Assembly: GCA_033557685.1 (NCBI GenBank)
Contig: JAWQRN010000187.1
Coordinates: 1 to 34,873 of the forward strand
DNA from: Sperchopsis tessellata
Taxonomy: Eukaryota > Arthropoda > Insecta > Coleoptera > Hydrophilidae
Length of the DNA stretch: 34,873 nucleotides
Direction: 5' to 3'
Below are positions 1-10,559 of the stretch, one piece after another. Numbering within the stretch: position 1 is the stretch's first letter; the number at the start of each line of letters is the position of its first letter. The position numbers and the translations under genes were made by a program. The notes beneath the pieces are model-generated. The model made no database searches. It worked only from the letters and a program-made list of their open reading frames with translations, and had not been told where the DNA came from.

Positions 1-2217
1 TGATATAATTTAATCACTTTAGTAATTTTTGGCATCAACATCTATGACTATCTAAATAAATTCTATCGAATTGCATAAAATTACGACACATCTAAGTTCA
101 AGAAATATAGGTTTCTAGCATATCCAAACCTCTTCAGGTTCCATAAAGATTGTTGCAAAATTTCGTATTCACTTATATTAATAATCTAATTTTTCATACA
201 ATTTAAGTTATTTATTTAAATATTTGAGTATGCATTCACACGCTTTAATATCATAACATAGATTTATAAAGCGCGCCATTTATATCGTACTTAGATCTAC
301 GTTTTTCTAGGTTTATAATTAAATAATTAATTCGCCTAAATATTTGTATTTTATCAGTCCTAAAGATTTAATAATTGCTATTTATTTACACGAATATTCA
401 AATATTTATATCTATAATCAGAATGCGAAAATGCGCGATATTTTAGATGTATAAATTATACAATTCGTTGGATTTTTATTTAGACTCAGTGTATTCAATT
501 TCAATTCAAAGCTTCTTTTAATAACGCGGTTAAAGTGTATAATCTTCGATTTCGAAGTTCTTCTGAAATCACTAAGATTTACTGAATTTACAGAGTAGAT
601 CTGTCATTTCCGACGGTAACAATGACCGAAATAGTTTGGTTTCCTAAAACACATTTTAATTCGGTTAGTGAATTGGGTTGCGTGTAACGGGTGTGCGAGT
701 ATAATTTTGTATCATTTCTAAGCCAAAAATGTTGTTTTTGTTAGTTATGTGTCTTATTGTTTGTATATAGAATAGTGTAAATCCTTTCTTTGGGTCACAA
801 TGTCACTCTAATCCTCTTTACTGGAAGTCCCGTCTGTGCTTCCATATAAACAAATAACGGCCCCTTTCAAAAGCGACATTAAAATTTTTATTATACCAAT
901 TCCGGCTTTTTTTACACTTATTTTATGATACTTAGGAGCAATTAAATCAACTACAGCTTAAGAAAAATAAAACAAATAAAAATTTAAGTGGGAAATTCGG
1001 TGGTTCTAAAGTAAACAATTCAAATTATTTTATCTTTTTTTTTGTCTTTTCAACTTTGGTTACAATATGAAGATTTATTTTGTTTCGTCAGTAATTAAAT
1101 GTGTTTATCTAGTACCTATCTATTATATAAATTGTTACGTAGTAACAAAACGAAAACACTAACATTATAATTAACAATAATTAAAAATACCATCAGCAAT
1201 TATTATAATGCTTCTAAAATGTTTAAATAACAACATTAACAAACTTAAACCGTATTATTAAATGTTTTTATTAACGTCGTGTTAATTGTAATATTTTATT
1301 AATTTTCGCTGTAATAAAAATAATCTTAATTGTCTATTAAAATTTTATTAACAATAAAACCGTGTTTATGTATATGTCACTGATACTTCTGTGGTGAATT
1401 GTCCTAGATTATGAAAACAAATAAAGCTTTTTAGGATGAAATCTTTACTTTCACGCTTTCTGAATGATGTCATATGATGATGTCAAAAAAATAAATAGTT
1501 TTTGACATATTTTACTCAGTAAAAATTATTTTTGTAAATTCGAATTTACATTTATTTTTTGTATCTAAACATTATTTTATAAATGATGTGAGATATGAAA
1601 TATTTATACAATTTAAGGAATTATTACATTTTGACAGTAGTAACAATAATTTAAAAAAACTGTCGTGTGCGGAATGAAAATAAAAATGTTTTTCATTTTT
1701 CTTCAAAATTCTCTGCATACGTTCAAGAATGATGATATGGGAACAAATACTTCAAATTGAAAATGTTAAATATGTATGAATATTTACGATTACTTTTTTG
1801 TATTTAATATTTTTAATTATATTACAAAATGATTAAATATAAATACAATACATATTTTATCTCCAGAACCTAACTCACACTTATAAAAAAATAGTTATAA
1901 TCAATTTTAGCATTAAATATAAAATAGATTCACGCTTTATAATTATTATGAGGTGTTATAATATATGATTTGTGTAATAATTATTACAAGCAGTCTATGA
2001 TCCTTAAAGTAACAGTAATGCCTAAAATTGCAATTCTAAAAGCATGTCCAAAAAGTCTAATTAATGATTTGTTTATATGTAACAAAAAGTTTAATAGCTG
2101 TCAGCTTGACATTTACTGTCTGTCTATAATTTACAGCAGTACCATCTGCCGTCGGACATGTAAACCTCTTGTACATAGTAAGACACCCAATTAAATTGAG
2201 GCAGTATTTTCGTTCTA
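1..2217. other. AT-rich region without recognisable gene
   Basis: About 2.2 kb of AT-rich sequence with frequent stops in all frames. The only open frame of note (1970-2194, 74 codons) has no domain, no recognisable motif and no good start context, and I treat it as chance. I see no transposon ends, tRNA boxes or microsatellites here. It could be intron or intergenic DNA; the sequence alone does not decide. Confidence 0.6.
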
Positions 2218-2224
2218 CGAGGGT

Positions 2225-3216
2225 TACCTTTTAAATTTTTACAAAAACTATTTTTTTTTGTTTTTGCTTTTCTAAATATTCGCCTTTTTTAATACTATCG
2301 CATGCATTCAAACCAATTCTCGAATTATTTTTTTCCACTCAAAATTTGGTTTCTCCAAAACATAGTTCTTGAAGTTTTCAACAGCTTCGTGAGGTGATGA
2401 AAATCGATGTCCACGTATTTTTATAGTCTTTAGGTGATTAATCAGGTCAATAAGGGCAATGAAATAATAATACCATGCTTTCCTCCTTCAAATAATCAAA
2501 CGTTTGATATGCTGTTTGAGAACTGGCTTTGTCATGATGAAGAATGATGCGACGTTTTCTGTTGTTTATTTCTGATTTCGTCGATGACTTCTGGCAAACA
2601 AATTATTGTATACAATTCAGCGTTATCTGTTATTTGATACTCTAAAGGAATGGTTGCTACATGTCCAGTACAACCGAAGAAACAAGCGATCATTTTCTTA
2701 CAAGTGCTTCGCGAACGAACAACTTTTGTGGGATTCGGTTCATTTTTGAACACCCAAACAGTGGATTGTTGCTTAATTTCTGGTTCATACGAATATATCC
2801 AAGATTCATCACCTGTGACGATGTTGTATACGGATTTTACAGTTCTCGGTTGAATTATTTGAGCATTTCCTTACACCAATTTACACGAGCCTTTTTTTGA
2901 ATTATCCATAAGGAACAGATCTGTTTCACAGCTAAATGTTAATGCAAAACCGAATGTACTACAATCTTCGATATGTCTAAGCATGCGCACAGCATCGATG
3001 TTTTTTGGAATAACAACCGATTTTGGTCGACCTTCATGAAATTCATCAAGGACGGAAGCACGACCACGACGAAATTCTGCAAATAGGCCTTTACTAAAAT
3101 CGTCCAAGAATCTGTATGAATGTTGTTCCCACCCGGAAACAACATTCATACAGATACTAACCGTGAAAGTCTATTGCATTTAATTCGTCAAAGAATCATC
3201 CAACGAAAACATTCAC
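2225..3216 (-). pseudogene. mariner transposase pseudogene (DD34D)
   Basis: Decayed mariner transposase, the cut-and-paste enzyme of the enclosing element. The start ATG is at about 3211 (reads MEILRECF). Recognisable stretches are FAEFRRGRAS and EGRPKS with NIDAV at 3000-3090, GDESW at 2799-2813 and NEPNPTKVVRSRS near 2710-2745. The catalytic triad is still visible: first Asp at 2808-2810, second (HHD) at 2531-2533, third (SPKD) at 2426-2428. The last two are exactly 34 residues apart, the mariner DD34D signature. Damage includes frameshifts (for example near 2555), stops between the second and third Asp, loss of the helix-turn-helix segment between SKGL and FAEF, and an 85-bp hairpin insertion near the start. 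It cannot make a working transposase. Confidence 0.9.
3110..3155. repeat. perfect 18-bp hairpin inside the mariner copy
   Basis: The arms 3110-3127 and 3138-3155 are perfect inverted complements around a 10-nt loop (3128-3137). The hairpin sits within an extra segment of about 85 bp that the related copy at 6119-6791 lacks. That segment is flanked by near-identical 12-13-bp direct repeats (CGTCCAAGAATC at 3101 and CGTCAAAGAATC at 3185). This looks like a secondary insertion or a templated fold-back event in the transposase N-terminus. Confidence 0.8.
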
Positions 3217-3438
3217 GTAAAATTTCCATTTTTTCACAAAATTGCTTTCACTGTTTTCACAATAATAATTGTCATATTTTACGAACATTGTAATGACACA
3301 TCTCAATAGCGCTTCTTAGTGGTCGTTTGTAAGCACTTAAAAGGTAACCCTCGTATAAATCAACTAAAAATTATAACTATAATGAGAGGTGACACATTTA
3401 GATTTTTTCGTTTTTGAAAATTTAGTTACTGCTATACT

Positions 3439-4000
3439 TATACAGAGTGATTCATAATAGATGGCCCAAATTGAGTGCCGGATATAAATTGGAAATTAAT
3501 CGACTTTTTTATTGATTTTATGATTGGATATTAAAGTGCACACTATCGCATTAAATACGAAAAATTATGTCGGACAAATGCCATCTCGGCTTCGGTTTCA
3601 AATCTTGATTCTTTTCACAAAATTTTCGAATATAATTTTGTACAATATCTGAACAATTTCATCGATAATATGTCGGATTTCATTTTTGTGGTCGTCAATT
3701 GCTGCGAATTGCTGGCAAATACTTTTAGATTTTAGATAACCCCTCAAATACGCACGGTATTAAAGCACAAGACCTTCCTGGCCAATTGATGTCGGTATTC
3801 CTTGAAATTGTTGGTGCAGTAAATTGACAGTTGCTTGAGTTATATGGTAGCTAGCGCCGTCTTGTTGGAACCACATCGGTTTAAGGTCCATATCGTCCAA
3901 TTTTTGTCAAAATAACTCCTTTATCAAGTTACGTTAACGTTTGCCATTCACAGTTACCGCATTTCAGGCCACACTTACAAAGAAGTAAGTGCCTATCTAA
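3439..4000 (-). pseudogene. Tc1/mariner-superfamily transposase fragment, C-terminal half
   Basis: On the minus strand the reading runs from about 3995 down to 3560 with several stops. It contains NAVTVNGKR, KLDDMDL, MWFQQDGASYH, GYLKSK and ENFVKRI in order. These motifs belong to an insect IS630/Tc1-mariner transposase group different from the mariner at 2218-3353. The QDGA aspartate is the likely second catalytic residue; the canonical PPRSxDLTPxD stretch with the third acidic residue is degraded. The end at 3441 (TACAGAGTGATTCATAATAG) resembles the terminal repeat typical of this group. The N-terminal half is absent: at about 3995-4001 the sequence switches to another mariner. Confidence 0.72.
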
Positions 4001-4552
4001 TGTTTGGTTCCTTTGAAGCAGTTTAAAATGCACAATACCTTTGAAATTCCACCAGACTGGCAGCTGGATCTTATATTGGCGAATATTTGCTTTTGAAGAG
4101 CTTTGGGCAGGTTCACAAGATTGCCCCACGATTTTTTTCGTTCGACGTTGTTGTAGACGATCCATTGTTTCATCGCTTTTTTATCGTATTTTTCAACCGG
4201 CAATTTCTATATGTTAAGATTTTGAACATTCTCTCGTGTCGTGAACCTCCGATTGGATTCAAATCAAATCTGACACTGCCGTAGTTTTAACGCATTTTCG
4301 GCATGCACATCATATAACTTTTTATGCGCTTGCACAGTATTTTTTCATTTTCGGAAGTAATACGACAAAATATGCCGAAAATGTTCCTTTCAGTTTTCCG
4401 TTTTGAAGTTGACTGCAAATAAGCAATTGCTAACGAAATGGTGCACTTTCTTTTTCTAAAATAAGTTGAAACTGTCACTTGTCAAATTAGATAATGAATT
4501 TGCTGTTTAGAATGAAGTTAGTTGCATTTCAAGACTTGTATGCCTATCTAAT
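3990..4552. repeat. 12-bp direct repeats flanking the second mariner fragment
   Basis: TGCCTATCTAAT occurs at 3990-4001 and at 4541-4552, bracketing the mariner fragment. The left copy lies exactly where the other transposase begins. A 12-bp repeat is not a mariner target duplication (TA), so the mariner piece may have been carried in by another mechanism, or the repeat marks a repair junction. Confidence 0.7.
4002..4490 (-). pseudogene. second mariner-family transposase fragment
   Basis: On the minus strand, KEHFRHI-like, YYFRK, ESNRRFTTRE, KQWIVYNNVERKKSW, EPAQSSSKANI and VWWNFKGIVHFKLLQRNQT occur in the order expected of a mariner transposase, from the N-terminus to just before the second catalytic Asp. 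The reading needs several frame changes and has stops. A piece between RQCQ and ESNRRF is missing, and the C-terminal third is absent because the sequence runs into the 3439-4000 transposase. It differs in sequence from the 2218-3353 family. No terminal repeats are visible. Confidence 0.75.
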
Positions 4553-6118
4553 AGAAAAAATCGCAACTTGTTTTTGATTTGCCCGATGAAACTTTTGTGA
4601 AAAAGGTGTTACATTTGTAAGTGAATTTTTTAAATACATGAAGTAATAGGTTTGTTTTACTTTCTAAACTAAAATTCAAAGAACTTTGCCAGTTAATTAC
4701 ATCGTTTATTTAAAAATATGTATTAATTTTAGGAATGTTGTTCCCGGGAGTAAATCGTGTAGACGCTCTGACAAGTCCAGATGTTTCGCACACTGTTGCA
4801 AACGACATTTTCAAGGCGACTTATGTTACGAATGCGTATTAATTACGTACTTGACAGTTTTTTTTGTCAAATTTGGCATACTTATAGGTTTAAATATCAT
4901 AAAAATCTTCTTTGCGTTATTTTCCCCTTCCATATTTTTATTATGAAAATTTCGTATTCTTGTTCTTTTTAAATAAGTTCTACGCAATAAAAAAAATGCC
5001 TAAATCGTTTGTGTGTTGTTTCAAAGAAATCAGAGCATGTTGATCATGATATCTTCGACCAACACTGAATGTTACTCAATCTTTTTAGACCAGAAGGCGC
5101 CGTGCGATATCCAGGGTAGTTTTACACTCAAAAATGGCAATAAAACATGCGTTTAATGGCCTTTTAGTAGCCTATAACAATAAAAACTAGCCATAAATGT
5201 TCACTGGTAGTACGACGAATGTGTGTATATATAGTCGTTCTATAAACGAGCCATTCTTTTCAATGTTAGCTCTCTCTCTCTACTACTACAGACTAACACA
5301 GCTTCAATTCATTGGCCAATATCAATAATAATTAATTGGTTTTAAAGAGCAGTTAATATAATTGTGTTTATGATTTGCAATTAATTATGCCGAGAAACGG
5401 ATTCTTTTGAAATTGTGAGAGGACTGATTAGAAATGTTCCCTTTCTCCGATTTAATTGCTTGGGTTGATTAGTGACCGCGTTTTTTCCTATTATCTACGT
5501 ATTGTTTACATACTTGTTTAATTTAATTCATTAAAATAATTTATTGCAAATTTTTAGTTTCTTTTTTTTTGTCTTGCATGGAGATTAAACAAAACGTCGT
5601 TTAGTATCATTTAGTATGTAGATAAATATGGATAATCGATTTATTCTATTTACTATTTTATTGTTTCTTGTTTGTTTACTTAGGATTGAATGGTTTGATT
5701 ATTTAATAAGTGTTTTTTTACATTTTGCATTATTTGTTATTTTACTACTTTTCTTAAGGACAATTATTACTTCATTTATTGGTATTTTTACGTTTTTTTT
5801 TGATATGTTTTCTTGTTTGAATGCGAGTTTTTATTTCAATTCTATCTCCACGTATACGTCCACAAGTTATTATTAGAAATGATGACATGGGAATATCTGA
5901 AAGCAATAAATGATAATTTGGCACATTTTTTGTTTCTAAATCATTTTATATCAATAGATAAATATTCACGAAAGGTCAAATTGCCGCCATATATCCCACG
6001 TTAATAATATGGCAAATATTTTGATTTGTCTAAGGCCGTTAACCTTATAGTTTCACATTGCTTACATATGAGCAAAATTACTACAAAAATAAATGTGTCC
6101 AAAAATGAGTTTTTTGAA
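4553..6118. other. AT-rich region, mostly unassigned
   Basis: Apart from the candidate exon at 4733-4838 this stretch shows no transposon ends or coding similarity. A short CT run (about 5269-5280) precedes a CTA run. The 82-codon frame at 5628-5876 is T-rich and encodes only low-complexity hydrophobic residues; I read it as chance. Confidence 0.5.
4733..4838 (+). other. candidate exon encoding a cysteine-rich peptide
   Basis: A T-rich tract ending TTAATTTTAG at 4732 could be a splice acceptor. It opens a GC-richer segment in which one frame stays open and reads a six-cysteine pattern, C-x7-C-x3-CC-x8-C-x2-C, including SKSCRRSDK and CFAHCCKRHF. The adjacent CC between outer cysteines recalls small disulfide-stabilised secreted peptides, but I do not recognise a family, and no signal peptide or good donor site is visible nearby. 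The local rise in GC and cysteine density are the only support. It may be a chance frame. Confidence 0.25.
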
Positions 6119-6239
6119 CGGGGTTTACCTTTTAAGTGCTTACAAACGAACACTAGGTGGCGCTATTGAGATGTGTCATTATTATTTTCGTAAAATTTTA
6201 CATTTTTTATTGTGAAGACAGTAGTAGCTTAGAAATTGA

Positions 6240-6287
6240 CAGTGTAGTTTGTTTACAGTGAGCCAGTGTAGTTTGTTTACAGTGAGC
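6240..6287. repeat. perfect 24-bp tandem duplication
   Basis: Two exact adjacent copies of a 24-bp unit (starting CAGTGTAGTTTG, 6240-6263 and 6264-6287) lie in the 5' untranslated part of the mariner copy, just upstream of its ATG. The homologous copy at 2218-3353 lacks the duplication, so it arose in this copy. Confidence 0.9.
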
Positions 6288-6314
6288 GTTAAAATAAAGC
6301 AATTTTGTGAAAAA

Positions 6315-6780
6315 ATGGAAATTTCACGTGAAGGTTTTCGTTGGATGATTTTTTATACGATTTTAGTAAAGGCCTAACTCAACAACAATACATAAAATAA
6401 CATCGTTCAACTTTTTGTTGTAATGGAGCGCCATCAAAAAAGACTGTTTACAATTGGTTTGCAGAATTTCGTTGTGGTCGTGCGTCCGTCAGTGACGAAT
6501 TAATGTCTCATTGCCTGCATTCACCTGATTTATCGCCGAACGACTTTTTGTTGTTCTCCAATGCGAAACAAAAAATGCGTGTACAGTGATTTATATCACA
6601 TCTAGAATCTGTTGAAGCCTTCAAAAACCATGTTTTTGAAATACCAAGTTCAGAGTGGAAAAAATGTTTCGATCATTGTTTTGAACGCATGCAAAAGTGT
6701 ACAAATCTTAAAGGCGAATATTTTGGAAATAGTTTGTTCCAAATTTTTTTTTCTTTCCTAGCTTTTGTAAATATTTAAAA
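6315..6780 (+). pseudogene. mariner transposase relic with central deletion
   Basis: After an early frameshift, one frame from about 6440 reads KTVYNWFAEFRCGRASVSDE and passes without interruption into SPDLSPNDFLLF, the motif holding the third catalytic Asp. The two halves are joined in frame at about 6503, so the region with the first two catalytic Asp residues is gone. A stop follows at about 6587, after MRVQ, and the conserved tail (EAFKNHVFE, SEWKKCF, FERMQKC, LKGEYF) continues beyond it in the same frame. Confidence 0.85.
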
Positions 6781-7046
6781 AGTAACCCATGTAGTACTCA
6801 AATAACATCGCAGAAAAAGTTTTTTGATTGCTGTGTGTTTTATTTCATATCTAGGTGTACATTAAAAAAAATATGCTCTCATATTCAAATAATAATTTTT
6901 GTCAGTATTTGGTAAACACATTTTCGGAAGACATCTGATGACAAAATCCATAGTTCGGTTCTTTTATAGGGCTGCACACTATCGAACCAAATACATGGGA
7001 ATGGGTATGGATTCACTGTTGAAGAAAAATAAACATCCAAACACAA

Positions 7047-9185
7047 TCTTCTTCTTCTTGTGGGTCCTATTTGTTCCGAATTTTGGCAACCAAATTGGTT
7101 ATCATCACTTTGTTGACAGCTGCCCACACTATTATCCAGGACTTTTCCTTTTATCGACTGCAGGAGTTGGTATCTGCTCTCATTCCTCATGATATATCCA
7201 AGGTACTCGAGTTTAAGTGCTTAATATTTCTCTGCATTTCTCCATCTTTAGAGAATTGCCTCATTCGTGATTCGGTTTGTCTATGACACCTTCAACATCC
7301 TACGATAAAGCCACATCTCTAAGGCCTCCAACCACTTACCTGTAGCCTCCTTCAGCGTCTATGACTCCATACCGTACAGTAAAACTAAGAAAATACATAG
7401 CATCGCAGAAATCTTATCTTCGTGTCCATTGTCAGATAATGACTTTTAAAATTTTTACTTATGTTGTTAAATGCAGATCTGGCCTTCTCAATACATAACT
7501 TGATCTCCTGCGAATGATCCCACTTATCATTGATTGTAGTGTTCAGATACGTATACATGTGAACACGTTCTATTATTTGCATGTTTATTTGGAGGTAGCA
7601 ATTTGAGATATTGTTTTTACTTTACTGCTTTCATATGTTCTGAACATCAGAAGCCGAAGCTGTTTCATGCTATTCACGAATATGACCATGTTGTCAGCGT
7701 ATCGGATATTATTTAATCTTTCTCCATTCAACAAAATTCCACACTGAGTACCATCCAGAGCCTCTCTGACAATATGCTCTGAATAGATATTGAAAATTAG
7801 AGGGGAAAGTATACAACCCAGTCTAACCCCTCTCAGGATTTTTATATCTTCTGTATTATGTTCTCCCAGTTTGGCAGAGGCTGTTTGTTGCCAATATAAA
7901 GGCCTTTTGATAATCAATAAAACATGCATAAACATAGCAGTTCATGTATCTACATCTTTTGGAACAGCATCCTGAATAAGGCCTCCCGTACTACACCAGC
8001 AGTCCTGAAACTATACTTTCTTCTGTATATATGTTCTTCACACAACTTATATATTCTTCTATGGATCTCTTCTCATCAGGCTTATTGTTCTATACGCCTC
8101 ACATTTTTGGCTATTGTTTTTTTAGGTAATAAAATAAATTCGGATTTTAGCCGTTCTTTAGGGATGTATCCTGAGTCATAAATTCGATTAAATTAGCATT
8201 CTTACGTTATTTTCGTCTAGCACCTTAAGTAATTCAGTTTGTATATTATCGGGACCATCAGCCTTTCCCTCCTAAATATTTCGTAGTGAAGCTTGTACTT
8301 CCACCACTAAGATATGTGGTCCAGTTTCACTATTCATCTGAGGAATTTCTGGTCGACTATCAATGACATATCTACATAACTTTTCCACGTGTCTATTATT
8401 CTTTCTTGTGAATAACGATGTTCCTCTCTGTATCGACCAGTTTATTCACTGACTGTCCCTTGTTTCGACCAGTTACTTCTCTATACTTTTCCAAGGACGT
8501 TGAAGCTATCGTACCTTTTCTACAAAACTTCTATTTCAGAGCAGTTTTCCTTCGCTTCTTGTTCCTTAGTTTGTTGTATTTTCTTCTTTATTTTTGTATT
8601 CTTTTGTGGTATCTATCAGGAGATTCCTTGGTCAGTTTCCTCTCTTCTATCATCTAAAGTATCTCCTCCATGATTTACTTTTTACCATGTCTGTTTGTAA
8701 TAAATCTTTAAATATTTAAATATTTTTGGTTGTGATGTTGAAAAGTTTAAACTCTTCTTCGATGTTCATAATATTGGGTGTTACTCTATTGCTTCGTTAA
8801 TTCTTCCTTCAACTTGATGTTTCGTGCAGGAGTCCTTTAGTTTTCGCACGTCATATTTGTTAACCCTACTATTCCTTAGATTGTTCAATTTAACCCCAAA
8901 AAACACTCGCCATTGGTACATTATCACATTGCAAACCGGCCCCAGGATAAGTTTTTACTGAAGTGCAGCTGTTTCTGAATCTTTTTTTTTACCAATACAT
9001 AATCAATCGGATTACGGATTCTGTTTTCAGGTGAATCTCATACCGCTTTCCAAGTATATTGTCTTCTTGGTGGTAATGTAAAAAAGGAATTCACTACTGC
9101 GAACTCTTGTTCAACTGCATATAGACTTAAGTTGTTCTCCTTGCTCGTTCCTTTCTCCCAGCCCATAAGGGCAAGCTTTCATTGA
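7047..9185 (-). pseudogene. LINE endonuclease-reverse transcriptase pseudogene
   Basis: In order on the minus strand: YGLGERNEQGEQL and RRQYTWKAV..NPIDYVLV (C-terminal endonuclease, 9180-8990); a linker with TERNIV (about 8440); KADGPDNIQTELLKVLDE (RT entry, about 8260-8200); FITLPKK-like and VREALF motifs (8130-7990); RGVRLGCILSPLIFNIYSE (about 7780-7840); RLNNIRYADNMVIF, the motif C catalytic loop (about 7680-7720); then TTINDKWDHSQEIK and IEKARSAFNNISK (7430-7540), and MRNESRYQLLQSI near the 3' end. Many frameshifts and stops separate these blocks. The catalytic YADD is YADN here (second Asp codon 7690-7692 changed to Asn), so this copy would be inactive even without the frameshifts. Confidence 0.87.
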
Positions 9186-9200
9186 AACACTTTTAATTTT
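7047..9200 (-). mobile_element. 5'-truncated non-LTR retrotransposon (RTE-like LINE)
   Basis: About 2.1 kb of one decayed LINE can be followed on the minus strand from the C-terminal part of an endonuclease, through a reverse transcriptase, to the C-terminal domain. Its 3' end lies at a short CTTCTTCTTCTT (GAA on the element strand) run near 7048-7059, as expected for RTE-like LINEs that end in short tandem repeats. The 5' end is lost at about 9190, within the endonuclease. No target duplication was recognised. Confidence 0.85.
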
Positions 9201-9639
9201 ATTTTGTGGAACACTTTTTTTACATTTATTTTGCTTTATTACGATAATTTTCTTTGTTTGTGTGATTGCAACATTAACCTTTTGGAAGGTTCTACTAATA
9301 TTCGTCGTTATCAATCAATTTTCGGCTAGATTTGGCTTGTCCAGGTTATTATTATTACTGCTCTGGTTTTCTAGAAATTGTAATATATTTGAGACTAATT
9401 ACATTAATTTATATAATGTACACATCTCTTCTTTAAATCTGGAAGACTTTTATAGAACTTGGAGCCTTTATACTATGTTTCATCATTAATCAGCAATTAT
9501 CCCAGTAGTGTATGTATAGCGTCGGACAGACGGTAGTTGTTTAGGGTTTCGATGTTACATGGGTTTGTGTTGAGTGAAAAACTGAATTAATTAAATTTAT
9601 AGAAAAACCTTTCTGAACTTCATCCACTAATGGATTGTT
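9201..9639. other. gap between two LINE fragments
   Basis: No motif can be followed across this stretch. It begins where the RTE-like endonuclease fades and ends where the Jockey-like RT fragment breaks off. Short open frames on both strands (9111-9314 minus, 9262-9489 plus) show no family similarity over this part. Confidence 0.45.
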
Positions 9640-10353
9640 AATATGTGAAGAACATCCGTTCAAAGAGCTTCGATAGTATCGGCAAGAGGCTGAGAGGCCG
9701 GTATGTTGACACTTCTTCGGCAGGTTTGCCTGGATTTATTTGAGAATAATTTGGGCTACCTTCCATTGCGATGGGAAGGAGCCTGTTCTCAGGATGGCAT
9801 GTGGGTGTTATTGGTCAGTGCCACATCTGGGAGTTCCTTCACTACCCTACTATGTTAGTGATAAGATCATATGCAGGCGCATTTTTTTGTTTAGGTTTCT
9901 TGCTATCATGCACTTTATCTCACACGTTTTGATTACGTGTATAGGTAGTGTCTCTTCAGTATCTCTTCATCTTCATCTGGGGTCGATTCTGATGCGTGGG
10001 GTTAGAATACATTTACAAGATGTTCAGCAAAGGCTTTCGCCTTTTCCTTATCGTCTCTAGTCTGGCTTCCATATACGAGGAATGGCTTCAGTGTATTGGT
10101 TTCTAAGTTTCCTCATGGCTCTCCATAAGGAATACTCTGTGGCTTCGGTTGGTGTTAGGTTACTTAGGTATTCGTGAACAGAATGATTTTTTTCATCTAG
10201 TAGGAGCTGTTTCAATTTTCTTATGGCTGCGTTGAATCTGGTCTTATCTTCAGATGCCCAGATATTCAACCAAGTTCTTCTGAATTTTTTTCTTTCAAGG
10301 ATTGCCTCTTTACTGATATAGGAGCAATCCTGGTGGTTATTTGTTTTTTTCAA
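9640..10353 (-). pseudogene. Jockey-like LINE reverse transcriptase fragment
   Basis: The minus strand opens with a 98-codon frame (10057-10353) carrying the pre-RT linker of Jockey-type LINEs: RRTWLNIWASEDKTRFNAA, LTPTEATEYSLWRAMRKL and a terminal RIWKPD. Past a frameshift the same strand reads APAYDLIT (about 9870), then, through more frame changes, the RT entry segment PGKPAEEVSTYRPLSLLPI and LSKLFERMFF (9640-9740). Endonuclease and the RT catalytic motifs are absent, so this is an internal fragment of about 0.7 kb. It belongs to a different LINE group from the neighbour at 7047-9200. Confidence 0.85.
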
Positions 10354-10559
10354 GGCGGCACTGATTTGATATCATAAACTTAAATCTACATTTTCAAAGT
10401 ATATGTATTGTGAGATGTAAAGCTTCTATGGTTGTGACCTTGCTCAAATTTATCGGATAACACTATTCATTTATACTGCCTAAATCAAAATGGGGTGTTG
10501 CGGAACTTGCTTAACAAATTTTATGTGCCCATTTCCTAAGATTATTTATTATTATTTTT

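Larger units (their letters stand above)
2218..3353 (-). mobile_element. mariner transposon, near full length, inactivated
   Basis: A 1136-bp Tc1/mariner element bounded by 26-bp terminal inverted repeats (2218-2243 and 3328-3353, about 23 of 26 matching, starting CGAGGGTTACCTTTTAA) and flanked on both sides by TA (2216-2217, 3354-3355), the family's target duplication. The transposase reads on the minus strand. Size, terminal repeats and TA flanks agree with mariner (usually about 1.3 kb), and the shortage is explained by an internal deletion in the transposase N-terminus. A related but differently deleted copy lies at 6119-6791 on the opposite strand. Confidence 0.93.
6119..6791 (+). mobile_element. 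internally deleted mariner, non-autonomous
   Basis: A 673-bp derivative of the same mariner family as 2218-3353, in the opposite orientation. The left end begins CGGGGTTTACCTTTTAAGTG and the first 60 bp match the 5' end of the other copy. The right end reads AAAAAGTAACCCATG followed by TA at 6792-6793; the left TA is lost. The first ATG (6315) opens MEISREGFRWM and then frameshifts. It retains the N-terminal region that the other copy has lost, but most of the catalytic core is deleted. Confidence 0.88.
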
